From Castor canadensis (lineage: Eukaryota > Chordata > Mammalia > Rodentia > Castoridae): a stretch of DNA of 64,000 nt. The stretch is from positions 157,167,583 to 157,231,582 of the forward strand of contig NC_133390.1 of NCBI RefSeq assembly GCF_047511655.1, written 5' to 3'. The number at the start of each line of letters is the position of its first letter. Position 1 is the stretch's first letter. Below, in pieces: positions 1 through 10,700 of the stretch. Below the pieces are notes generated by a model. The model worked only from the letters and a program-made list of their open reading frames with translations. It was not told where the DNA came from and ran no database searches. The translations under genes and the position numbers were made by a program.

Positions 1-70
1 CTCTCTGAGCTTGGCAAGGTAAGGAAGTTCCCCATCTGTGACTCTCCCCAGAGACCGTTGCATCCAGCAC

Positions 71-387
71 TTTTGTTTTGTTTTTTGGTGGTATTGGAAT
101 TTGAATTCAGGACTTTGAACTTGCCAAGCAGGCACTCTACCCCAGCCCCTTTTTGCTTCAGTTATTTTTCAGGCAGGGTTTTGTGGTTTTTGCTGGCCTC
201 AGACTATGACCGTCCTACCTAAGGCCTCCTTCACAGCTGGGACCACAGTGTGCGGCCAACGCTCCTAGCTTATTGGCTGAAAGGGTCTCACTAACTTTTT
301 GTCTCAGCTGTCCTCAAACCTTGATCATCTCAATTTCTGCCTCCCAAGTAGCTGGGATTATGGCAGTGAGCCACAATGCCTGGCCTC
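71..387 (-). repeat. Trimeric SINE: ID-like plus two B1/7SL-like monomers
   Basis: Read on the minus strand this is a 7SL-like monomer (about 387-270), a second 7SL-like monomer (about 262-155) and a tRNA-derived ID-like unit (about 145-85), ending in an A-rich tail seen as T-runs at 71-86. The plus strand shows the typical reversed B1 phrase near 340-360 and the reversed ID phrase near 100-135. The same B1-B1-ID order occurs at 61031-61355. Family name not assigned. Confidence 0.65.
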
Positions 388-391
388 AGCA

Positions 392-480
392 CAGTTATTT
401 TATAGATGAGAAAACTGAAGCCCAGATTGGGGAAGGGCTTGAGGTCACACAACTAATGGGTGGCTGGACCAGGGCTTGGA
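392..480 (-). repeat. MIR SINE fragment
   Basis: The reversed MIR core is recognisable: a 'tagatgagaaaactgaag' phrase followed by 'gaggtcacacaacta'. It directly abuts the trimeric SINE. Boundaries approximate. Confidence 0.6.
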
Positions 481-1330
481 TCTCTGTCTTGATCCCTGCC
501 TGGTACTCTCCATCTTACAGACAGCCTCTGGCCATGGCCACTTTGATGTGTAGAACTTAGGAAGATCAAGTTAGTAGCAGAGCCAACGGACGTCCTTGGG
601 CTCATCTGGGGCTGAGGGAAGAGAGGAAGAGAAAACTCAGGCGTCACTGTGTAGGAGTTCAGAGCTAAGCTACGCATAGGAGGTATGAGGTGTGCGTGGG
701 GGGTGTCTAGGAACATGAGGGGAGACTGGGGACTCCTGGTGGAGAGAAAAGCAGGAGCAAATGCTGGAGTCGGGTAGCAGGGAACACTCATCACAGGTGG
801 GGAGGTTATGTACCAGGTCAGGTTCAAACTGATCTTGAGGCTGGTGGCTGGGGCTGGAGGAAGGCTTCCTAGTGGAGGAGGCAAGGGATGAAGCAAGGGC
901 TGGAATTAGGCCTTGAGGCTGAGCAAGTGACTGGTGGGTGGAGCGCAGGCATTCTGAAAGGGAGGCATGGCTTAGGCAAAAGAAACAGAATCCTGGCATC
1001 AAATGTTTCTCCTAGAACACCCTCACGACCTTGTTGATCTAAGCCTCTTGTTATTCTTAGAGGGCAAAAAACCCTGAGCTGGAGTCCTTCCTGACTACTT
1101 TGTCTCTCATCCCATTCCAGCTTTTCTCATTGTCCCCCTCTAGGCTTTAAGATCCCATAGAAGGGTCACTTTGCAGCCCTGCCAGCCTGGCACCTGCATG
1201 CACATATTAAATGCGAGCTGGATGAAGCGATGGATGAATGCAGGAGTAGGCCTGGGCTGGGAGGAGTTAGGGGAACCCCAGTGCCTAAGTCTGCTGTCAG
1301 CCAGAGTCTGGCTGGAGCTCCCCCTCTCTC
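481..1330. other. Upstream intergenic sequence, no gene seen
   Basis: This non-coding stretch lies between the repeats at the window edge and the BPIFB6 promoter area. The short open frames on both strands carry no recognisable domain and no coherent splice structure. In human the neighbour on this side is BPIFB2, but I see no BPIFB2-like terminal exon or polyadenylation signal here. Confidence 0.5.
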
Positions 1331-1339
1331 AGCCAATAC

Positions 1340-1434
1340 TGGCCAGGCTGCCATTGCCTCTTATTGTTCCTTTGAGTCAGAACTTGAACCTGAACTACAT
1401 GCTTGGTCCCGGGTTGGGAAAATTTCAGGTCTTG
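1340..1434 (+). promoter_or_regulatory. BPIFB6: Candidate BPIFB6 promoter and non-coding first exon (tentative)
   Basis: A good splice donor (GTAAGT at 1435) lies about 155-170 bp upstream of two possible acceptors (AG at 1589-1590 and 1603-1604) just before the BPIFB6 ATG. By analogy with BPIFB3 and BPIFB4, which both have a short untranslated first exon, this could be the BPIFB6 first exon. A CCAAT motif lies at about 1332-1336 but no TATA box is visible, so the 5' limit is a guess. The ATG-bearing exon could equally be the true first exon. Confidence 0.3.
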
Positions 1435-1612
1435 GTAAGTAGAGCAGAAGAATTTTGGTGGGGGCGGGCTGGAGTAGGGCTTTCTTGGGAACTCTGATGG
1501 GTCCAGGTGGGAGGTCTTTATTCAGCTTGTCATTCACTGGCTAGGAGACCTCGTGTGTACCTCAGTTTCCCTATTGTTGCACCAATCCAGGCCTCTTAGC
1601 ACAGGTGGAGCC

Positions 1613-1712
1613 ATGCTGCAGATCCTGTGTCTGACACTCTGTGGCCTGCTGATGGGCACCCGAGCTGACCCTGGGGCAGTGCTGCGGTTGGGCTTGGACA
1701 TCCTGAACTATG
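1613..1712 (+). CDS. BPIFB6: BPIFB6 coding exon 1
   Basis: Encodes the signal peptide and the start of the mature protein ([10 protein letters not shown]), 33 codons plus one base. The ATG sits in a good context (GGAGCC ATG C). The donor is G|GTGAGC. An ATG 60 bases upstream is in frame but lies in presumed intron or UTR and would spoil the signal peptide. Confidence 0.92.
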
Positions 1713-4700
1713 GTGAGCTTGCAGGCCCAGGTGGGGGCCCGGAGGGGAGGGCGCAGGACAGATGGGAAGTAGTGACTGTTCGTGTCTACAGGCCTTGAAG
1801 ATCCTATGATCTGCAAATCAAACTTACAAGCAATGTGTTGTTATTATGCTCCCATTTTACAGAAAGGGAAAGTGAGGCCCAGAGAAAATGAAATGACTTT
1901 CCCAAGCTCCCCCAAATTAGCGGCAGAGCTGGAAATTCTGTTCTCTTGGAGTCCCTTTTTGGCCCTGATGGCAGGGGTCACTGGCCATGTGTAGGGCTAT
2001 GGAGATGGCAGGTGTGTGTCAAATTCCAGCTCTGCCAATTTGCTGTGTGACCTCAGGCAAGTCACTTGTCATCTCCATGTTGCTGTTGGCTCATCTGTAA
2101 ATATAAAGAAATATAAAACACAAGGTGACCAGTCCTTCTCTGGCAGGATCCAGTGAAACGTAAAGCTAAAATCCCCCGAGAGGGGTCTTAGTAAAGCCTA
2201 TTTTCCAGCCCCAGTTCCAGGGTCACTGGGACATGGAGTGAGTTGAGTTCAGGCACAAAAGGCTAAGAACAGCTCCTTCAGCTTAGCATTTGTCCCCTCT
2301 CTGGGATTTACTCTGAAATCACGGAGGAGTTTCTGACAGGGTACCATTTGGATTGGGGCCTCTGCATTGGAGAATCAGCATCTTTTGGTGTCAAGCCTAC
2401 AAGGTCCTGCATGAGTCCCCTTGTCACCCAGATTGGGAGTGCCAGGGTCACAAGAGAAGCCACTGCCCTAGTTTGGCGTTCAAGGCCTCCATGATATGCC
2501 CTGCAAACCAGTTTCCACGTGTGTCCCTAACCCTCCAACCACAAGGAGCATTCACCCTTGCCTGCTACCTCCTCCCCTGCCCCACCTCTGTCCTCGCCAG
2601 GCCTTCTGCCCAGCACACCTCGCTTCATCCCTGTGTCTTGATGAGCACTTCCATTCCTCCTTCGAGGACCAGATAGCCTCCTCCAACAGCCTTGCCAGCT
2701 CCTCCCTTCCAGGCCGCACTTCTCCTGTGACTTTTGTCACTTGTTAATGTCATTGCTGGGATTCTGCTCGGAAATGACAGGGGCTGGGCTCATCTCTAGG
2801 TCGCTGGCATTGCCCAGTCCAGGGCGAGGCACACTGGCTGTAAATGGTCTGGGATGCCAAGAGATTGGTGCAGGGAAGGGAAGCAGTGGTGATCCCAGCT
2901 AAGTGTCACTTGGACCCTGTCCCCCGCAGAGGTCCAGAGTGCCATGGAGGAGAGTCATATCCTAGAGAAGATGGCAGCTGAGGCTGGCAAGAAGCAGCCG
3001 GGGGTGAAACTCATCAAGGGCCTCAGCAAGTAAGTAGAGCCAGGGCCTGGGGACAGCTAGGGTTGGGGTGGTATGGATGCTGTACCAAGGCCTGAGATGC
3101 CTTGTTGAGATCACTGCTACCTTTTCCCTGCCTTGGGATGTCTTGCTCTGTGACCTTGGGCAAGTCACTGCCCCTTCTTTTCTGGGCTTCCTCACCATTT
3201 CCTGGAGATGCCCAGGGCCATTTTGAGGAAGAAATGCCAAGTTCTAACACCCGGCATGCAATGCCATGAGCATAGGTGAAAGTAAATGAAAAAGTCCTCA
3301 GCTGGCAGAGCTGGGAGGGGTCAACGATTCTCTTGATCACTGGACAGTGGAGGAAAGTGGCTCATGGCAAGTGCCACGGAGGATACTGCCTGATACACTG
3401 GGGAGGGTTCTGCCCAGTCTGGACTTAGCACGAATAGGTCCGTGATCAATTAGCAATGTCTGCCAAGGGCTCAGGACAGGCAGGGGAAGGGAATGTATGT
3501 GCCACATCTTCATCATCCAGGATCCCGAGTGGTGGTTCTCAAGCAGGGGTGACTGTGCCTCTGGGGGGACATCTGTCAATGTCTGGAGATATTTTTGGTG
3601 TCACAGGGGAGTGGGAGAGTGCTACTGGCATCCATGAGCCGAGGTCAGAGCTGCTGCTGACCATCCTACAATGCGCAGGACAGCCTGCCACAATCCCAAA
3701 TATCAACAGTGCCCCACTGAGAAGCCTGGATCTAAGCAAGTCTCCTGATTTTGCTGATTGGGGAAATTGAGACCCACAGGCAAGAAGGGAACAGCCCAGG
3801 TCATGTAGAGTCAGCTGAGCGTCTCACCTTCTATATGATGAGTGCTTCCTGTATACAAATTGGTTCATGTCCAGCCTTTGTTTACATTTCACGATGGCCC
3901 TACAAGATAGGTTTATCCCTGTGACATGGGATAGGTTTACCCAAGGCCTCCCAGCAAGGTGGTGGAGGAGTGGGTTGAGGGCTCAGTTCTTGTGGCTGTG
4001 CATGCCTGTCCTCTCCCAGTATGAAGGTCAAGGATGTCCTGGTACCTGTCATCACACTGAACTTTGTACCTGGAGTGGGCATCTTCCAGTGTGTGTCCAC
4101 AGGCATGACCATCACTGGCAAGAGGTGAGTATGGCAGGGAACAGGGTAGGGGAAGAGAATGGCCTCTTGGACACTTACTGTGTACCTACTGTGTGCCGTC
4201 TGGGTGCTGTGATGCGATGATGTGGAGTTGGTCCTTACTTTAACGGGAACCAGACCAAGATAACCAAAGACTAAATGACTGATCTGGAAGAGAGAAAGTA
4301 TTGAGCCGGGGAGGAGGGAGGTTAGAAAAACTTTGGGGGAGGTGATGACAGCTGAGCAGAGTTTTAAAGGATGTATAGGAGTTCACCAAAGCAAGAAGGG
4401 AGGGAGAAGTCTGGTTATGTGAACTCAGACAGGTCCCATCCCCTTCTCTTTCCTTTATGGTAGTCCCTTGCCCTCCTCTCCTCCCAGAGATGCTGAGATA
4501 ATGGGCAAAGAGGGGGTAGGGGATAGCAGCCCCCGTGGCAGAGGTACCCATGTTGCCCTGCCCATCTACAGCTTCACGGGAGCAAGCATGGAGATCATTG
4601 TGGTCTTGAACATCACGGCCACCAACCGGCTTCTGCAGGACAATGAGACTGGCATCCCCATGTTCAAGAGTGAGGGCTGTGAGATCACCCTGGGCAGTGT

Positions 4701-7700
4701 GAAGACGAACCTGCCTAGCAAGTGAGGGGCTCCAGCTGGGGAGGAAGGCTGGTCCACACTGCATCTCCCCGTGTCCCTCTTCCTGAGCAAGAGCTTCTGT
4801 AACCATGTCCCTTCATGTCTTCCGCCTGACTTGCTGCCACTGGTGCACCTATTCACCCACCTCTGCTGCTCGTGTCTAGCATGCTGCCCAAGGTCATCAG
4901 AAAATTCCTGGATAGCACTCTGCATAAGGTCCTTCCAGGCCTGGTGAGTGGTCGGAGCCTCCACCCTTCTGGCTGAGGTTGCTTTGGGCAGGGTGGGAAG
5001 TGTTTTTTCTCTTGGGTGCTGACCTTGATTGGTCGTTGGTGGCTGAGGAAGGCTCTGAGGCTGTAGCTGGATCGGGGGGAGGGAGTGTGGTGATCATATC
5101 ATGATGTCTCCCATGAGCGTGGGCAGAGGAAACACAGCCTGTGTGTTCCAGCTTACCAAAGCTGGTCATCTGCTTGGATGACCAGCCCCTGGGGCATGGT
5201 CAGATCTGGGTCCTATTCCAGACTCTGCCATTGACTTTCTGTGTGACTTGGATCCTCAGTTTCCTCACCAGCCCCTGTCCCATTAGGGCTCTTGGGACTG
5301 CCTGTGAAATACCACTGAGGTGTGAAGAGTAAGACCCTTCATGTGGGACCCTCTCATCCTGTGCCTCTGCTTGTAGATGTGTCCAGCCATTGATGCAGTC
5401 TTGGTATATGTGAACAAGAAGTGGGTCAACATGAATGGTGAGTGCCACCCTGGCCATACCCCACCCCTACATGGGGACATCAGGACGGCTAGACTTTGAT
5501 GCCCCACACTCCATTCAAGGGGCTGCTTTCAGCCCCTTGGAGACTAGGGGTCATGGCATCTCCCACTGTCCAGATGGGAACCCCAGGCCTGGAGAGTGGA
5601 GCACTCTTCACTCAGTGCTCCATCCAGCAGCTACTCTGCCTGTGTCCCCAAGTCTTGTGTCCTGCCCAGTGATCCTGATAGTGGTAACGCCAGCCCTTCT
5701 GTTGAAGGCATTATTTTGGGGTCCACAGGGTTCCCTAGTATGGGAGAAAGGAAGTCCCAGTTGCTAGGATGAAAAAACTGGTTACATCCCCAGTAGGGTG
5801 GCCTGGGGAGTCACTTTACTCCTCTGAGCTCTGGTTTGCTCCTCTGGAATACAACTGATAAACCAGATCCTGCAGGCACTGAGATCCAGGTTGTGTGGGC
5901 CCTTAGTGTGTGGGCTGTGTGGGCTGGCAGAGCCAGGCCAGGTCCCATTGCCTCCTTCCTACAGCTGAAGTTACTGAAGCCCAGAGACACTGAGCAACTT
6001 AACTCAGGTCACAGAGAGGGCCAGGCTCAGGCACCAGTTGGCAGTGCTGGATTTTCTGGCTGCTCCTGGGGACGGTACCTCTCTGAGTGGAACCTCCTCT
6101 ACACAGATGCCATGCCTGTGGGCCAGATGGGCACCATCAAATATGCCCTGACAGCCTCACCGGCCACCACAGCCAGCCATATCCAAGTGGACTTCAGTGT
6201 AAGTAGTGAGGGCCTCCAGGGCAATGGGGCTTAGGCACAGAGTCCTGGTGGGGTGGTCTGCTCCCATTGAGCAGGTGGCTGGACTGGGGATGGGGAGTGG
6301 TGAGGGTCCCTTGGGCTCTGGCAGGCCAAGCCTACCATGAGGGTTTCCCCTGATCCTGGGCCCTCTCTCTCTCTCTCTCTCTCTCTGCTCTAACACTGTG
6401 CCCATGTCCCCAGCTGATTTCTCCCAGACCCATTTGCTTCTCCTGAAGAGTGGCTCACACAGCTGGACCCCACCATTGTACAGATGGGCACATTGAGACT
6501 CAGGGAGGAGGAGTTTGGTGAGGGTCCCATAGTGAGTTGGCAGCAGCATTGGGCCCTCACTCAGGTCTCCAGATTCCCAGGTGACAAGGGGAGATGCATC
6601 TTGCAGGAAAGGGATGCAAAGTCCCATGAAGTCACCTCCCTAGAAAGTGTCCCTCCAGTGGGGCTCTTCCCAGCCCATGGTGTTGGCCTCTGACCTCTCA
6701 CTCCTGAGAATAAAGCAGGAATCATGGATAAACGAGGGTTCCAACCAGTCAGAGTCAGACTGATGAGGCGACCAAAGCTCTCCCAGGGGAAACTGGGAGG
6801 GGTCTAGTGACTGACTCTCTTATCCCTTCAGGCCCCAGTCTACCTACCTGTGCACTAGGAAGCTGCCATGGCCTGCTCTGGCTCTAACTTTCACTGGCTT
6901 GATTTGAGCTCCATTAGTCTGGAGGGCTAGAGTTCTACCCTGACCACAGTCCCTAATGGCAGTGTCTCCCTTCCATAGCCTGTGGTGCAGCCTCAGAAGG
7001 GCAAAGCCATCCAGCTAATGGATGAAGGGGAAGCCCCCGAGTTTCCTGAAGGCTTGGCCGAAGGCTCATCACAGCTGCTGCTGTCAGCCACCTTCCTCAC
7101 AGCAGAGCTGGCCCTTCTACAGAAGTTCTTGAATGCAAACATCCAGGACAAGATGGTGAGTTGTCCAGTGCTCCACCCCTGTCTGCCTCTGCCCTGGGAT
7201 TGGCAGTCCTGCCTAGTTTGTGTATCTGAGAATAATTCTGGGGCTGTGGGCAGCACTAGGACTGGAAGATGCTAGAGTTGTTCTGGGTTCTACCATCAGT
7301 TTTTCCCCACTACTCACCACCTCTCCATCCATGTGACCGCCACCTACCCATCCATATGTCCAGCTGTCCATGTGGCTGACCTTTTGGTCATCAGTCTGCA
7401 TCTCTCATGCCTTGGCGAGCCACTGTCTTCTCTTATTCCGTCATCACCCACCCACCCACCAGGTATTCATGTCCTAGCTCTCTCTGCACCTCAAATCCAT
7501 CTAGCCTTCCGTGTCATCTACACAGCACCCAGAGCTTTGAACAGGTGGATTTGTGCACCTGCTGTTTATCAGCGAAACAGCTCTATCCACATACAACTTT
7601 CCACCATCCGTCTTTCTGCTCACCCACTCATTCAGTCATCCATCCATCCAGCTACCCACCCATATATCTTCCCATCCTTCATTGACCCACCAATCCATCC

Positions 7701-10700
7701 TTCCATCCATCCATGTGCCTTCCCATCCACGCTCTCACCCACCAATCCAGTCGTCTATTTCCCATCTACTTCCCACCTCACCATCTTCCCACCCACCCAG
7801 ACTGCTGCTCTTCATTCCTTTCATTCACCCACCCATCCACTCATCCATCCATCCTCCATCCCCACACTTTCCCCTTCTCCCACTCACCCACCTATCCATC
7901 CATCCTCCCAACCATTCACTTATTCACTTATCTATTTCCCCATCTACAGTCCCACCCCCTCCCATCCATCCCCCCTGTCCATCCTCCCATCCACCTTCCT
8001 TCTCTTCCACCCAACATTTTCTCAGCATTTGACCTTATGCTGAGAGCCACAGGCACTGGAATTGTGTAATCCATGGTCTGGGCCATGCAGAAGCTCCCTA
8101 TCTAGTTGAGCACAGAGTGGTAAATGAGTGAGGAAGGGAGGCTCTAAGGGTGCACCTATTGAGTCAGGGGATGGTTGTTAGGATGCACCAGGGACTTCAG
8201 TAATCCCAACCTTGACTTTGATTTTGTAGATTGGTGAGCTGCCTCCACAAACCACCGAGACCCTGGCCGGCTTCATCCCGAAAGTGAGCGCTCCAACTCC
8301 CTAAGATCACCGCATTCTGTCCTGCCCTATCAGCAATGGGGAGGGACTTGGGAGGTGGTTTTTCAATGCCACATGTCCCCTGTCCAATATGGAAGCATCT
8401 TGACTTCTCCATAAAGTACTCTTTGAGAACTAGCTCAGCCTTCATGCATTGTAGATTCTATGTCCAACAGAGAAATAGCTCAATTGTGTATTTTGCTCTG
8501 ATTATTTCCCGATAGACACATTCCAGCCTTTGTAAGCCATACTTCCTGTGTCCTCAGTAAAAAGCACCTTTTATGAAGGATCCTTGGTTCCAACTGAAGC
8601 CACCAGGCTAAGGACAACTTGTCAGTGGAGTGTCCTGGTTTCTGCAGGTAGCTGAGGCCTATCCCAAGTCAAAGCCCTTGGTGACTCAGATCAGGATAAA
8701 GAAACCCCCCAAGGTCACCATGGAGCCAGGCAGGAGCCTGCTGCACCTGCATGGCACCCTGGAGATGTTCGCTGTTTGGCGGCGGGGCAAGACTCCAGTG
8801 TCCCTCTTTCTCCTGGAGATTGTGAGTGGAGTCTTCCCCCCCACCCCCGTTCATTCCCAACCTCACGGATGTTTGAGGCTGGAAGGTGGACTTTAGTTGG
8901 TAACTAAGAAGTGGGCGGAAGGGTCCTTAGTTAATCTCCACTGTGTGCCACCTGCACCTGTGCATGGTTGACAGGATTAGCATGGTGAGGCTCAGTGGTT
9001 CAGTCCCTCCCTTCTCCCTCCTCCCTCCCCCAGCAGTCCTTTGCAATTACAAGGGCAGTGAAGGGCTTGCCAGCAGGGCAATGGGAGAACAGATGGACCC
9101 CAAATCCAGTTTGGGGATATCAGAAAGGACTTCATGGAGGAGGTGCTAGCTGAATTCTGTTTCAAATGCTGAACAGGTGTTGGCCAGAGGAGGGGTTGAG
9201 GTTGGGAGGTTGGGGATGCCCCAAGCAGAGGTTACAGCATGGGCAAAGGCCTGGAGAAATAGCACGATGTGTGCAGGAATCCACCATGGTGCCCGGTATT
9301 TTGGAAAGTGCTGTCCTGTTCAAGGAAAAGGGGACAAGGAGCCTAGGCCAGGAGGTTGGGAGGCTTCCAAGTTCAGTACCTGAGGGCAGGATGGGCAATG
9401 GTGGTGCTGACGGGAGAACACCCTGCCTTCCCTCTACTTCCTCCCCACCACCAGCATTTCAGTCTGAATATCCAGTACTCAGTGCACGAGAACAGACTGC
9501 AGATGGCCACATCTCTGGGCAGGTAGGAGCCTGCTGTCTCCTGCTGGCATCCCTGTAGATCTGTATGGGCATTTTCAGCCTCTTGGCTTCCTGTTCCAAG
9601 CTCTCACCCTGATCTTCCACAATGACCAACACTAATACCCTGCTCTGGCCATGATCCCAGCTCAACAACACTCAATGGATCCCTAGTCTTCTTAAATGTC
9701 AGCTTGAGACTCAAAGTCTTTCCCAAATTCTTCTACTTCTTCCATGAGGCTTTTTTACAGTGAGCCTGGTCAGGGGTCCGTGTACCCTTCCCATTCAGAG
9801 GCCTTTGCCCATGCTGCTTAATGCCACCTGAGAGTCAGGGCCAGGCTCCGATACCTCTCCTATGGATCTCTTTCTATGCGAGGCACTGGCACAACATTCC
9901 ATCTGGTATCCCACTCCATTCTTACACTCAAGGAGGGTACTGTTCACATCCTGGCTTTCCATTCACTTTTTGATTCTGCACTTGCCTTGGGAATCATATT
10001 ATGTCAGGATTCTTTCAATTGCAAGAGACAGAATTCCATCTTTAACTCCCTTAAGCCTGGAAGGGAATCTTTTGGCTCCTCTAACTGAAAACTCTAAGGA
10101 TTGGTAAGTTTTCAGGCATGGCCGGATCCAGGCACACAAAGAATCTGTATCTGTACTTCCCTTGCTTTGCTACCCACTTTGTTGAGTAAATCTGCAGGAA
10201 CCTCTCCCCACAGGGTGACAGTGAGCCCCAACAATAAGAGAAAGCCTCTGGTCCAAGAGTTCTAACAAAACTTGGATCTAGTTTGGGTCATATGACTGAC
10301 TCTAGCCAATCACCATGATGGAAAGAGGGTATGCTGTGTTGTCCAGGTCCAGAATGTATGCTCCCGGGCTTTGGTTCAGCCCTGCATGAATGGTTTGACC
10401 AAGAGTGGAAACAGAGGGTCAGTTGCTAAAATAGAGAATGGACAAGCAGAGCCCCCAGATAACCATCACGTGACCTGTCCTGGTGCAAGGCGTATTAGCG
10501 CATGAGAACAGGAGAGCCCAGGGGTGCAAGTGGTGGGAACGGAGTGGGTGATAATGACAGGTGGTCAGTGTCCCATCATAGGTGACATGCAAGCAGAGAC
10601 TTATGAGCACCTACAGCCTGTGGAGGATACCCGTGAATTGGGAGGGGGTGGGAGCTTGTAGATCCTCTTCCTCCAGGGCCAGGGCCAGTGGCTCTGAACA

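Noticed and set aside
1-24. Possible exon end with a GTAAGG donor at the left edge (BPIFB2 tail?)
   Set aside because: Too short to judge. It does not resemble the conserved 77-bp penultimate or short terminal exon of this family.
4240-4806. 188-codon minus-strand open frame
   Set aside because: Antisense to BPIFB6 exon 4 and flanking intron; no recognisable protein.
7333-8069. Open frames of 92-236 codons rich in Pro, Ser and His
   Set aside because: They coincide exactly with the CATC-type repeat, appear in three frames at once and have no splice or start logic. They lie within BPIFB6 intron 8.
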